From positions 1,132,681 through 1,196,680 of the forward strand of contig NZ_BSTD01000001.1 in the NCBI RefSeq assembly GCF_030269325.1: a stretch of 64,000 nucleotides of DNA, read 5' to 3'. Source of the stretch: Amycolatopsis sp. NBRC 101858 (GTDB lineage Bacteria; Actinomycetota; Actinomycetes; Mycobacteriales; Pseudonocardiaceae). The notes beneath the pieces are model-generated. The model saw nothing but the letters and a program-made list of their open reading frames with translations. It was not told where the DNA came from and made no database searches. Position numbers and translations under genes: made by a program. Of this stretch, positions 1-8,339 are shown piece by piece. Numbering within the stretch: the first letter of the stretch is position 1; each line of letters opens with the position of its first letter.

Positions 1-149
1 TCGATCGTCAGCTTCTGCAGCGCGACGTTGACGACCGTGGTGTCCAGGATCGCCATGATGGCGCCCAGGACGACCACGGAGGCCACCTTCAGGACACCGG
101 CGTCGAGCGCGTCACCGTTCGGCGCCGAGCCGGTTCTTTGCGTAGTCAT
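1..149 (-). CDS. MFS transporter, DHA2-type (N-terminal fragment)
   Basis: Only the first 49 residues lie in the window; the gene runs off the left edge. The ATG at 149 is followed by a short soluble leader and the first membrane helix, which ends in LDTTVVNVAL. That string is the first-helix signature of 14-helix DHA2 drug:proton antiporters (EmrB/QacA group), so an efflux role at the cytoplasmic membrane is inferred. A GGGGGA stretch about 12 nt upstream is a mediocre ribosome binding site. The substrate cannot be judged from this fragment. The next gene on this strand, a sulfur transporter, ends 65 nt upstream, so co-transcription is possible. Confidence 0.8.
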   Translation of the reverse strand, partial: MTTQRTGSAPNGDALDAGVLKVASVVVLGAIMAILDTTVVNVALQKLTI

Positions 150-213
150 AAGGAAGAAGTCCCCCAGGTTCGTGGATTCGTCCGCGAGAGTACCGGGGGA
201 CCCCGACAAAAAA

Positions 214-1482
214 TCAGCAGATGCTGTCCGTCGGCACCGGGTTCGCCAGCCCGAACAGCGGCCGCAGCTTCAGCCCGATCCACGTGCCGCCGAGCGCGAA
301 CACGCCCCACAGCCAGCCGTGCAGGCTGCCGGTCGAGATGCCGCCGAGGTACGCGCCGATGTTGCAGCCGCCCGCCATCCGCGCGCCGACGCCCATCATG
401 ATCCCGCCGAGGACCGCGGCCAGCGCCGTGCGCCACGGGATCGAGCTGTGGATCTTCCACGCGCCCGCGGCCGCCGCGGCCACCGCCGCGCCGATCATGA
501 TCCCGATGTCGGTGAGGCTGTTCTTGTCCTTCCAGATCGGGTTGGCCAGCGACGTCGCGTTGGGCTTCTGCTGCCAGAACTCCCAGGACTCCGGGTGCAG
601 CCCGAACACCTGCAGGATCTTGGCGCCCCACAAGGAAAACGCGCTCGTGACGCCCCAGATCCCGCCGGAGACCAGGAACACCGCGCCGGCCAGCACACCC
701 AAGACGACCGCGCCGGCGAGGACCGGCCACGAGCCGCGGAAGATCCGCGCGAGCCCGTGCGCGGTCGGCACGGCGTCCACCGGCGGTGGCGTGCGGCGGC
801 GCTGCACCACGCGGGTGACCAGCACGATCCCGGCGAGCACGGCGATCGTGATCGCCCACGAGCCGAACCAGCCGACGTGGTCGGCCAGCAGCACGCCCTT
901 GAGCTCGGGCCAGCCGCTCAGCACCGGGTACGCCCACGTGTAGAGCACGGACCCGGTGATGAACCCGCCCAGCGTCAGCACGATCGTCGACTGCCCCGAC
1001 CCGACCGCGAACAGCGTGCCGGACGCGCACGCGCCGCCGAGCTGCATGCCGATCGCGAAGAGCGTCGCGCCGACGAAGAGGGCGAGCCCGAGCGGGCTGG
1101 CCGTCGGCGCGGGTTTGCTGCCGAACAGCCCGGCGCCGGTGCCGGCGATGAGCGCGATCAGCGTCGCGGCCGTGCCGAGCAGGAGGGTGTGGGCGCGCAG
1201 GCCCTGGCCGTTGCCGACGGCGATCAGCTGCCGCCACGCCGAGGTGAAGCCGAACCGCGAGTGGAACAGCGCCAGCCCGAGGCCCAGGCCGAGCAGCAGC
1301 AGGACGCCGAACTTGGCGCCGTAGCTCGCCCAGACGTACCAGGTCAGGCCGGCCGCGAGGACGCCCGCGACGGCCAGCGGCACCACGCGGACGGGTTCCT
1401 CCGGCTGCGGGACGGGCGCGGCGCAGGAGGTGGGGAAGTCGAGGAACTTCTTTTCACCGGCAGGGGATTCGGTCGTCGCCAC
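214..1482 (-). CDS. YeeE/YedE family sulfur (thiosulfate) transporter
   Basis: A 422-residue polytopic membrane protein with GTG start at 1482 and GGAG five to six bases upstream. It shows the two-lobe architecture of the YeeE/YedE (DUF395) family: one glycine-rich lobe carries GGACASGTLFAVGSG and the other carries AGGCNIGAYLGGISTGS. Each lobe contains the cysteine that, in the thiosulfate transporter TsuA/YeeE, lies along the substrate path. Thiosulfate or a related sulfur species is the likely cargo. The N-terminal 45 residues are soluble and proline-rich, then about nine to eleven helices follow. No rhodanese or TusA-like partner is present in the window. A 21-bp imperfect palindrome lies 65 nt upstream. 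Confidence 0.85.
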   Translation of the reverse strand: MATTESPAGEKKFLDFPTSCAAPVPQPEEPVRVVPLAVAGVLAAGLTWYVWASYGAKFGVLLLLGLGLGLALFHSRFGFTSAWRQLIAVGNGQGLRAHTLLLGTAATLIALIAGTGAGLFGSKPAPTASPLGLALFVGATLFAIGMQLGGACASGTLFAVGSGQSTIVLTLGGFITGSVLYTWAYPVLSGWPELKGVLLADHVGWFGSWAITIAVLAGIVLVTRVVQRRRTPPPVDAVPTAHGLARIFRGSWPVLAGAVVLGVLAGAVFLVSGGIWGVTSAFSLWGAKILQVFGLHPESWEFWQQKPNATSLANPIWKDKNSLTDIGIMIGAAVAAAAAGAWKIHSSIPWRTALAAVLGGIMMGVGARMAGGCNIGAYLGGISTGSLHGWLWGVFALGGTWIGLKLRPLFGLANPVPTDSIC

Positions 1483-1546
1483 CAGTACTCCAGGCTCGGG
1501 CGGGAAGGACGACCCAAGTTAGGTCCGGTGATCGCTTTTCCGCAGC

Positions 1547-1567
1547 TCGTCGCACAGTGTGGGACGA
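1547..1567. promoter_or_regulatory. Imperfect palindrome upstream of the YeeE/YedE gene
   Basis: The 21 bases read TCGTC, G, CACA, G, TGTG, G, GACGA: two arms of nine matching positions around a single central base with one mismatched pair. It lies 65-85 nt before the transporter start codon, where an operator would be expected. The binding protein is unknown; a sulfur-responsive repressor is a guess. Confidence 0.4.
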
Positions 1568-1598
1568 ACGGAGCAATCCGGGTACCCCTGAACGCGAA

Positions 1599-1633
1599 GA
1601 AGGCCTCCTCGCGAAGCACGCGAGAAGGCCTTC
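1599..1633 (-). terminator. Hairpin terminator after the LppU-like gene
   Basis: Two 15-base arms (GAAGGCCTCCTCGCG and CGCGAGAAGGCCTTC, 14 of 15 paired) enclose the loop AAGCA. It begins 18 nt beyond the stop codon of the leftward gene ending at 1651. There is no long T run, as is common for actinobacterial terminators. Confidence 0.75.
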
Positions 1634-1650
1634 GACGAGGCTGGTGGCCG

Positions 1651-2394
1651 CTAGTTCGTCTTGACGCACATCGTCGTCGGCGGCTGCGGGTAGACCGCGA
1701 CGCGCGTGGCGTCCGTGCCCTCGCAGACGCTGTCGCTCGCCTGGCCCTCGACGACCTTCACGAGCTCGGCGTCCTTCGTCGGGTCGCTGCAGGGAACCTT
1801 CTGGTAGCCCTTGGTCTGCGACGAGAAGTTCGCCAGGCAGTCGCCCTGCTTCGCGTTGATCATCAGGCACAGCTTGTACGAGCTGCGGCCGCTGACCGAG
1901 TAGGTGTCGTAGCCGGCGTCGGAACCACCGGGGCAGTCGTCGCTCGCGCTGTCGAGCTTGGCGGCGATCTTGACGTTGGCCTTCGGGTCGCCGCAGTCGG
2001 CCTTCGCCGGGTCGTCGCCGCCCCGGGTGAACTCGGTGATCGAGAGGCAGTCACCGACGTTGGAGCTGGCCGGCGAGCTCTTGAAGGCGAAGTACCCGGC
2101 GATCACGACGCCGATGAGCACGACGACGCCGATGCCGAGGCCGATGAACCGGCCGGCCTTCGACTTCTTCGGCGGGGCCGGCGGCGCGGGCGGGAAGCCG
2201 GGCTGGCCGGGCGGCGGCGGGTACTGGCCCGGCGGCGGGCCGTACTGGCCGGGCTGGCCCTGCGGCGGGGTGCCGGGCGCGCCGTACTGGCCCTGCTGGC
2301 CGTACTGCTGCGGCTGACCGCCCGGAGGCGGCCCGTAGGGATCGGGCTGACCCACCGGCTGCTGGCCCCCGGGGGCCGGAGGGGGAACGCTCAC
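1651..2394 (-). CDS. LppU-like proline-rich single-pass membrane protein
   Basis: 247 residues from a GTG at 2394 (GAGG seven bases upstream); an in-frame ATG lies 45 nt earlier but has no ribosome binding site. Residues 1 to about 95 are a Pro/Gly/Gln/Tyr-rich cytoplasmic tail with PPGGQPQQYG-type repeats, followed by one strongly hydrophobic helix. The remaining roughly 130 residues are an extracellular domain containing eight cysteines, probably four disulfides. This layout matches the LppU/SCO3897 family of actinobacterial envelope proteins, whose function is not known. It is monocistronic with its own terminator. The Bax-inhibitor gene upstream has a separate terminator. Confidence 0.65.
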   Translation of the reverse strand: MSVPPPAPGGQQPVGQPDPYGPPPGGQPQQYGQQGQYGAPGTPPQGQPGQYGPPPGQYPPPPGQPGFPPAPPAPPKKSKAGRFIGLGIGVVVLIGVVIAGYFAFKSSPASSNVGDCLSITEFTRGGDDPAKADCGDPKANVKIAAKLDSASDDCPGGSDAGYDTYSVSGRSSYKLCLMINAKQGDCLANFSSQTKGYQKVPCSDPTKDAELVKVVEGQASDSVCEGTDATRVAVYPQPPTTMCVKTN

Positions 2395-2498
2395 TGTGAA
2401 CCTCACACATGTGAAATTGAGAACCGACCGGGACATCAAACACGCAGGGTGAGCATGATCCGCACCGGGGTCCCCATATGCACGAATTACCCACAGAA

Positions 2499-2527
2499 AA
2501 GGCGCCCCGTTGATTACGGAGCGCCTT
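2499..2527 (-). terminator. Rho-independent terminator of the Bax-inhibitor gene
   Basis: Twelve-base arms AAGGCGCCCCGT and ACGGAGCGCCTT (11 of 12 paired) flank loop TGATT. Read leftwards the stem is followed by TTTT, giving a classic terminator 33 nt after the stop codon at 2560. Confidence 0.85.
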
Positions 2528-2559
2528 CACTGTGTCGCCTATCGGAACTGTGAGCCAGG

Positions 2560-3393
2560 TTACTCGCGGAGGTAGGACAGCAGCCGCAGGATCTCCAGGT
2601 ACAGCCAGACGAGCGTGGTCATCAGGCCGAACGCGGTGTACCAGGCCCACTTCGACGGCATGCCCTCGCGGATCATCCGGTCGGCCTGGTCGAAGTCGAG
2701 CAGGAAGCTGAACGCCGCGATGCCGATGCACAGGATGCTGAAGGCGATGGCGAGCGGGCTGCCGTCGCGCAGCGGGTTGAAGCCGAAGGCGAACGAGCTG
2801 ATCAGGTTGAACAGCATCAGGATCGCGACGCCGACGACGGCCCCGACGATCCACTTGGTCAGCTTCGGCGTCACCTTGACCGCGCCGGTCTTGTAGACGA
2901 CCAGCATGCCGATGAAGACACCGACGGTGCCGATGATCGCCTGCAGCGCGATGCCCGGGTAGATCACCTCGAACACGCCGCTCAGCGCGCCGAGGAAGAG
3001 ACCTTCGGCGGCCGAGTAGACGAGCGTCAGCGGGCCGCTCGGCTTCTGCTTGAAGATGATCACCAGCGAGATGACGAGCCCGACGATCAGGCCGCCGATC
3101 ATCGCGCCGATCAGGGCACCGGAGAGCCGGCCGGTCTCGGCCAGCTGGTTCTGGGCCCAGATCGCGGTCACGATCCCGACGAGCAGCGCGACGCCGAGGC
3201 TCATGCCGGTCTTGACGACGACGTCGTCGACGGTCATCGGCCGGTCGTCGTCGCCGGAGGTGACCTGCCCGGGTCCGTACCCGGGCACGCCGCCCTGGGT
3301 CTGGTTGAAGCCCACCGGGGGCCCGTACTGCCCGTGAGTCTGGGTTCCGCCGCGGGGCAGGTTGCGGAACGCCGGGTTGCTACTGGAACGCAC
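2560..3393 (-). CDS. Bax inhibitor-1/YccA family membrane protein
   Basis: 277 residues. The GTG at 3393 is preceded by AGGAGG at ideal spacing; the reading frame stays open 51 nt further but without a binding site. The N-terminus RSSSNPAFRNLP is typical of the actinobacterial branch. About 60 soluble residues rich in Gly, Gln and Pro are followed by seven hydrophobic helices. The C-terminal segment carries acidic residues (DFDQADRMI) in the region that forms the pH- and calcium-sensing site in characterised BsYetJ. Bacterial members behave as calcium leak channels or modulate FtsH; the role here is unknown. It is transcribed alone. Confidence 0.85.
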   Translation of the reverse strand: MRSSSNPAFRNLPRGGTQTHGQYGPPVGFNQTQGGVPGYGPGQVTSGDDDRPMTVDDVVVKTGMSLGVALLVGIVTAIWAQNQLAETGRLSGALIGAMIGGLIVGLVISLVIIFKQKPSGPLTLVYSAAEGLFLGALSGVFEVIYPGIALQAIIGTVGVFIGMLVVYKTGAVKVTPKLTKWIVGAVVGVAILMLFNLISSFAFGFNPLRDGSPLAIAFSILCIGIAAFSFLLDFDQADRMIREGMPSKWAWYTAFGLMTTLVWLYLEILRLLSYLRE

Positions 3394-3713
3394 CTGATCC
3401 TCCTGGATCTGCTGCTTCGTGGATCGACGCTGCATCGGGTTCAACGACCGCCGGGTACGTGCGGTTCCCGTCGAGTAAAGACGACTTTACTCGACGGCAG
3501 GCCCGTGGCCACGGCAGACACGGTATGCGACCGAGATCACGACCGTTCGACCACCGCCACCCGAAGGGCGGTAGACAGTCCGGCCCCTTCGGCGCGACGC
3601 TCACCTGGCGTGCCCGGTTGTTCACCGTACGCGCGTCGGGGAGTTGATCAATCGTGTGACCTGCGGCGACGCCGTTGTCGTTGCCGCGCGTCCGACGAAG
3701 GAGCCTACACACC
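3394..3713. other. Divergent intergenic region with strong inverted repeat
   Basis: About 320 bases lie between the leftward Bax-inhibitor gene and the rightward surface-protein gene. The main landmark is the inverted repeat at 3468-3497. The stretch 3640-3710 is less GC-rich and probably holds the rightward promoter, but no -35/-10 pair is convincing. Short open frames here have poor codon usage and no ribosome binding sites, so I call no gene. Confidence 0.5.
3468..3497. repeat. 13-bp perfect inverted repeat
   Basis: CCGTCGAGTAAAG and CTTTACTCGACGG pair perfectly around ACGA. It lies 75 nt upstream of the leftward Bax-inhibitor start and 217 nt upstream of the rightward start. It may be an operator or a leader hairpin of the Bax-inhibitor transcript. 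It does not end in a T run. Confidence 0.7.
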
Positions 3714-5168
3714 ATGAGGTGGTCAACACCTTCGCGCGCGAGCGTCCGCGCGCTCACCGGCCTGGTCGCCGCGGCCTTGCTCGGCACGCTGTCCGTGACC
3801 GTCGGCGCCCCCGCCGCGTCCGCCGCGAGCCAGGAGGGCATCGGCCACGCGGTCGAGCCCGGCCAGGCGGGCACCGGCAGCCGCAACTGGCTGGGGTCCT
3901 ACGTCGTCGGCGGGCAGCAGGTCTTCTGCGTGAGCTTCCAGCTCAAGGCGCCGGACACCGACGAGGTGTACAAACCGGGCGACGAGCTGCTGACGAAGTG
4001 GGGCACGAAGCTCCCCGCCGACCAGGCGGCGAACATCTCGTACCTGCTGCTGCGCTACGGCGACACGAAGAAGCCGGACGAGGCCGCGGCGCTGGCGCAC
4101 CTGCTGCACTCCTGGACGTCGGCGCCGCGCACTCCCGCGGACCTCGACCCGTCGCTGCCCGCCGCGAAGCTCGGCTACGACGCGCCGTTCCACCTCAAGG
4201 GCCTGCCCGCGGGTGCCCAGGCCGCCGTCGAAAAGCTGAAGACGGAGGCCGAGGCCAACCGCGGCCCGTGGACGGCGTCGGTGACCACCCCCGAAGGCGA
4301 CCAGCACGTCGGCGAGCCCGCCGAGTGGACGGTCACCGTGAAGAACGCGAAGGGCAAGGGCGTCCCGGACGTCCCGGTGAAGCTGACGGCGACCGCCGCG
4401 ACGGTCGGCGAGGACGCCGCTGCCACCACCGCGGGGAACGCGAGCCCGCAGGCCGCCGCGAAGGACGTCACGCTCAAGACGGACGCCGACGGCGCGGTGC
4501 GGGTGAAGCTGACCCCGGCCGGCGAGCGGCCGAAGCTGCTGGCGTCGCTGGCCGCGCCGGCCGACCGCCCGTACGTGCGGGCGCCGGTCGACACCGCGAA
4601 GCAGCGCGTCGTCTCCACCGGCGGCGAGAAGGAGCTGACGGCGCAGGGCGTGGTCAACGTCGCGAAGCCGGGGCTGGTGAAGGTGACGAAGACCGACGCG
4701 AACACGGGCAAGGGCGTCGGCGGCGCGGTCCTGCGGATCACGGGCAAGGACAAGAAGTCGGCGGCGCTGGGCCAGGACGGCAAGCCGCTCACCGGCGCCG
4801 ACGGCAAGCCCGCGGTCGTGACGACCGACGGCACGACCGGCGGCGTGACGGTCGAGAACCTCCGCGCGCCGCAGGAGATCTGCGTGGTGGAGGCCGGCCC
4901 GCCGCCGGGGTACACGAACGCGTACGACCCGGAGAACCCGCCGTCGGCGTGCGGCACGGTGAAGCCGGGCGAGACGCTCGCGTTGACGGTGGCGAACAAG
5001 CCGAACGAGGTCCCGCGCGCGATCCCGGCGGGCGACGCACCGGTCGTCCAGGCGCGGGGTGTGGTCGAGACGAGCTATTCGGCGCCGGGGCTGGCCGGAC
5101 TGGGTCTGCTGGTGCTGCTGGGCTCCGGCCTGGTCGGCTTCGCCGCGCGGCGGGCTTCGCGCAGGTAG
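3714..5168 (+). CDS. Secreted surface protein with Ig-like and SpaA/Cna-B domains
   Basis: 484 residues; ATG at 3714 with AAGGAG ten bases upstream. A signal peptide ends near AASA. The N-terminal domain (to about residue 190) holds one cysteine in FCVSFQ and could be a diverged thioester-type adhesin domain. A bacterial Ig-like domain follows (about 190-325) and then a SpaA/Cna-B prealbumin-like domain beginning LVKVTKTDANTGKGVGGA. The C-terminus is a hydrophobic helix plus Arg-rich tail, the shape of a cell-wall sorting signal, yet neither LPxTG nor LAxTG precedes it; the nearest candidate is AIPAGDAP. A class F sortase starts six bases downstream, so the two are probably co-transcribed and may be enzyme and substrate. 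Confidence 0.75.
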   Translation: MRWSTPSRASVRALTGLVAAALLGTLSVTVGAPAASAASQEGIGHAVEPGQAGTGSRNWLGSYVVGGQQVFCVSFQLKAPDTDEVYKPGDELLTKWGTKLPADQAANISYLLLRYGDTKKPDEAAALAHLLHSWTSAPRTPADLDPSLPAAKLGYDAPFHLKGLPAGAQAAVEKLKTEAEANRGPWTASVTTPEGDQHVGEPAEWTVTVKNAKGKGVPDVPVKLTATAATVGEDAAATTAGNASPQAAAKDVTLKTDADGAVRVKLTPAGERPKLLASLAAPADRPYVRAPVDTAKQRVVSTGGEKELTAQGVVNVAKPGLVKVTKTDANTGKGVGGAVLRITGKDKKSAALGQDGKPLTGADGKPAVVTTDGTTGGVTVENLRAPQEICVVEAGPPPGYTNAYDPENPPSACGTVKPGETLALTVANKPNEVPRAIPAGDAPVVQARGVVETSYSAPGLAGLGLLVLLGSGLVGFAARRASRR

Positions 5169-5174
5169 TCCGCG

Positions 5175-6128
5175 ATGGCAGGCAAAGACTGGCAGGACGA
5201 CAGCTGGTTCGTCGACGAGTGGCGAGGCGACCGGCAGAGCGGTGACGCCTGGCAAACCGGCGACGGCGGGCAGAGCACCGACTGGCAGGCCGCCGATCAC
5301 CGGCAAGCCGCCGGCCGACCGGCGAGCGGCAGCCGACCGAGCAGCGAGTGGCCGCCGAGCGCCGACTGGCAAACCGGCGACGCCTGGCAACGCGACACCG
5401 AGCCCGACCCCTGGCAACGCGGCCACCGCACTCGAGCCGCGCCGAAAGCCGGCCGCACCCGCTTGATTGCCGGCTTCGCGCTCGGGGCGGCCACGGTGCT
5501 CGCGGTCCAGTTCGGCTCCACCGTCGTCACCTCGCCGCCGGTTGCCGTCGTGGCCGGGACCGCGCTGCCTGCCGCCGGGGCCGCCGCTCCGGCCGCCCGG
5601 CCGTCCGCTCCCGCGCCACCGCCGCCGGTCACGACGAGTGCCGCGCCGGCCGCGCGGACCTCGACCGCGCCGCCGCCACCTCCGCCACCGCAACAACCCG
5701 GGACCGTCCGGCTGCCCGCCGGCGGCACCGCCGCGCTGGTGCGCAAGGACCTCGGCCCCGGCGGCGAGCTGCCGATCCCGAACGACCTCGGCCAGGCGAC
5801 CTGGTGGGGCGCCGCCCTCGATGCCGCCGGTGGGGCGAGCGTCTTCGCCGGGCACGTGAACTGGCGGGGCGCCACCGGGCCGTTCGCCGAGCTCTGGAAC
5901 GCCGAGATCGGCGCCGCCGTGACCATTGTGGACAGTGCGGGCAAGACCTGGCACTACCGGATCTCCCAGCTGGTCACGGTGCACAAGGACGACCTGCCCG
6001 CCCGCGCCGACGACCTCTTCGGCCAGTCCGGCCCGCACCGCGTCGTGCTGGTCACCTGCGGGGGCCGCTGGGTCGGCGGTTCGGACGGCTACGAGGAGAA
6101 CCGCGTCGTCGTCGCGGACCCCGCCTAA
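5175..6128 (+). CDS. Class F sortase with Trp-rich cytoplasmic tail
   Basis: 317 residues. The C-terminal half is a sortase domain with all three catalytic residues visible: His227 in AGHVNW, Cys295 in LVTCGG and Arg310 in ENRVVV. Short domain length and absence of extra helices fit actinobacterial class F. One membrane helix (about residues 97-118) is followed by a Pro/Ala linker. The first 90 residues are unusual, with about nine tryptophans in repeated DWQ/AWQ units among Asp, Gln and Gly, and look disordered and cytoplasmic. The upstream surface protein ends six bases before the start, so they share an operon. The ribosome binding site is weak, suggesting translational coupling. Confidence 0.85.
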   Translation: MAGKDWQDDSWFVDEWRGDRQSGDAWQTGDGGQSTDWQAADHRQAAGRPASGSRPSSEWPPSADWQTGDAWQRDTEPDPWQRGHRTRAAPKAGRTRLIAGFALGAATVLAVQFGSTVVTSPPVAVVAGTALPAAGAAAPAARPSAPAPPPPVTTSAAPAARTSTAPPPPPPPQQPGTVRLPAGGTAALVRKDLGPGGELPIPNDLGQATWWGAALDAAGGASVFAGHVNWRGATGPFAELWNAEIGAAVTIVDSAGKTWHYRISQLVTVHKDDLPARADDLFGQSGPHRVVLVTCGGRWVGGSDGYEENRVVVADPA

Positions 6129-6228
6129 GTTACTCGTGGGTAACATCACGTCCCGCCACGGTGGTCAGTGACGCCCGCATGCAGCAGAATGCCCAGGGTC
6201 AGGGATGCGGGCGAGAGGTGTGAAGACG

Positions 6229-8223
6229 ATGGCGACGTTCTTGGTGACCGGGGCGACCGGACTGATCGGGCGCCAGTTCACCCGCTTGCTGCTCTCCCGC
6301 CCCGACGACGACCGCGTCGCGCTCGTCGTGCGCGCGTCGAGCAAGCCGAAGCTGGCCGCGCTGGTCGACCAGTGGCCGCACTCCGACCGCGTCACGCTGG
6401 TCACCGGCGACCTCGGCGAGCCGCTGCTCGGCGTGTCCGAAGCGGACCGCGAGGAGCTGCGCGGGCACGTCGACCACGTCGTGCACCTGGCCGCGCTCTA
6501 CGACCTCACCGCCGACGACGAAGAAAGCGTCAAGGCCAATGTGGACGGCACGCGCGCCGTCGTGGACCTCGCCGCGGACCTGCGCGCCGGGTGCCTGCAC
6601 CACGTGTCTTCGGTGGCCGTCGCGGGCGACCACGAAGGCGTCTTCACCGAGGAGATGTTCGACGCCGGGCAGCGGCTGGTCACGCCGTACCACCGGACCA
6701 AGTTCGAGGCCGAGAAGATCGTCCGCGAGCAGGACGAGGTGCCGTGGCGGGTGTACCGGCCCGCGGTCGTCGTCGGGCACTCCGAGACCGGCGAGATGGA
6801 CAAGATCGACGGCCCGTACTACCTCTTCCCCGCGATCAACCGGCTCGCCGGCCTGCCGGACGTCCTGCCGATCGTCGGCCCCGACCTCGGCGACACCAAC
6901 ATCGTGCCGGTCGACTACGTCGCCAAGGCGCTGCTGGAGCTGGTCGTCAAGCCCGGCCTCGACGGCCGCGCCTTCCACCTGGTCAACCCCGAGCCGCAGC
7001 CGGTCGTGTCCGTGTACAACGCCTTCGCGAAGGCCGCGGGCGCGCCGACGATCAGCGTGCAGCTCGGCGAAGGCCTCTCCAAGCGGATCGTCGGGCTGGT
7101 CAAGCTGACCGAGCACATCCCCGGCGTCACCATCGCCCGCGACGCCGTCATGGAGCGGTTCGGCATCCCGCCGGTGCTGCTGGAGACCATGGCGTTCCCG
7201 TCGGTGTTCTCCTCGGCCGAGACGCGCAAGGCGCTGGCCGGCAACGTCGAGGTCCCCCGGCTGGAGGAGTACGCGCCGACGCTGTGGCGCTACTGGCGCG
7301 AGCACCTCGACCCGTTCCGCGCGCGCAAGCACGGCCCGCGCGGTGAGCTGGACGGCCGCCGCGTGATCATCACCGGCGCGTCCTCGGGCATCGGCCGCGC
7401 GACGGCGCTCAAGGTCGCGGCCGCGGGCGGCGTCCCGCTGCTCGTCGCCCGCCGGCAGCACGAGCTCGAAGAGGTCCGCGACGAGATCGTCGCCGCCGGC
7501 GGCACGGCGTCGGTGTACCCGGCCGACCTCACCGACGAGGACTCGGTGCACAAGGCCGTCGACGCGATGCTGGCCGAGCACGGCCGGATCGACATGCTGG
7601 TCAACAACGCCGGCCGGTCGATCCGCCGGTCGATCAAGCTGTCCTACGACCGGATGCACGACTACGAGCGCGCGATGGCGATCAACTACTTCGGCGCGGT
7701 CCGGCTGATCCTCGCGGTGCTGCCGCACATGTCGGAGCGGAAGTTCGGGCACATCGTGAACGTGTCGTCGATCGGCGTCCAGGGCATCGCGCCGCGCTTC
7801 TCGGCGTACGCGGCGTCGAAAGCGGCGCTGGACTACTTCTCGCGGATCGCGGCGACCGAGACGCACGGTGACGGGATCACGTTCACCACCATCCACATGC
7901 CGCTCGTGCGCACGCCGATGATCCGGCCGACGAAGATCTACGACGCGTTCCCGACGAAGTCGCCGGAACAGGCCGCGGACATGGTGATGAAGGCGCTCGT
8001 CGAGCGGCCGAAGCACATCGGCACGCCCGCCGGGCAGGCGATCGGGCTGGCCTACACGCTCACGCCGGGGCTCACCGACGCCGTCGCGTACCAGGGTTTC
8101 CGGATCTTCCCGGATTCGACCGCGGCGGGCGGTTCGGGCCGGCTCAAGATCGGGCGTGGCGAGATTCACCTTTCCCGCGCCGCGATGGCGTTGGCCCGGC
8201 TTTCCCGTGGGTTCCACTGGTAA
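6229..8223 (+). CDS. Two-domain SDR oxidoreductase (fatty acyl-CoA reductase-like)
   Basis: 664 residues from the ATG at 6229 (GAGAGG about 11 bases upstream); an in-frame ATG at 6205 would add eight residues. The N-terminal half is an extended SDR with TGATGLIG at residues 7-14 and the YxxxK pair in YHRTK near 155. The C-terminal half is a classical SDR with TGASSGIG near 382-389, NNAG, VSS and the YAASK active site near 526. This double-Rossmann layout is that of bacterial fatty acyl-CoA reductases such as mycobacterial AcrA1, which reduce acyl-CoA toward aldehyde or alcohol. The substrate here is inferred, not shown. No membrane segments are evident and the gene appears to be transcribed alone. 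Confidence 0.75.
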   Translation: MATFLVTGATGLIGRQFTRLLLSRPDDDRVALVVRASSKPKLAALVDQWPHSDRVTLVTGDLGEPLLGVSEADREELRGHVDHVVHLAALYDLTADDEESVKANVDGTRAVVDLAADLRAGCLHHVSSVAVAGDHEGVFTEEMFDAGQRLVTPYHRTKFEAEKIVREQDEVPWRVYRPAVVVGHSETGEMDKIDGPYYLFPAINRLAGLPDVLPIVGPDLGDTNIVPVDYVAKALLELVVKPGLDGRAFHLVNPEPQPVVSVYNAFAKAAGAPTISVQLGEGLSKRIVGLVKLTEHIPGVTIARDAVMERFGIPPVLLETMAFPSVFSSAETRKALAGNVEVPRLEEYAPTLWRYWREHLDPFRARKHGPRGELDGRRVIITGASSGIGRATALKVAAAGGVPLLVARRQHELEEVRDEIVAAGGTASVYPADLTDEDSVHKAVDAMLAEHGRIDMLVNNAGRSIRRSIKLSYDRMHDYERAMAINYFGAVRLILAVLPHMSERKFGHIVNVSSIGVQGIAPRFSAYAASKAALDYFSRIAATETHGDGITFTTIHMPLVRTPMIRPTKIYDAFPTKSPEQAADMVMKALVERPKHIGTPAGQAIGLAYTLTPGLTDAVAYQGFRIFPDSTAAGGSGRLKIGRGEIHLSRAAMALARLSRGFHW

Positions 8224-8339
8224 CGCTGCGTTTCGGGGGTGCCGCCATTCCGGCGACGCGCCGCCAGGACCGCGACACGTGTTGGTGATTTGTTAAGCCG
8301 ACCGGCGTAAGCGCACCGTGCCCGGGTACGGTCGGGCGC

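Noticed and set aside
28-2553. Very long open frame on the plus strand (841 codons)
   Set aside because: It is antisense to three well-supported minus-strand genes, has Arg/Ala/Gly-rich nonsense composition and no ribosome binding site; a product of extreme GC content.
3714-5168. LPxTG-anchored protein
   Set aside because: The C-terminal helix and basic tail are present, but neither LPxTG nor LAxTG precedes it, so I describe it as a sortase-linked candidate only.
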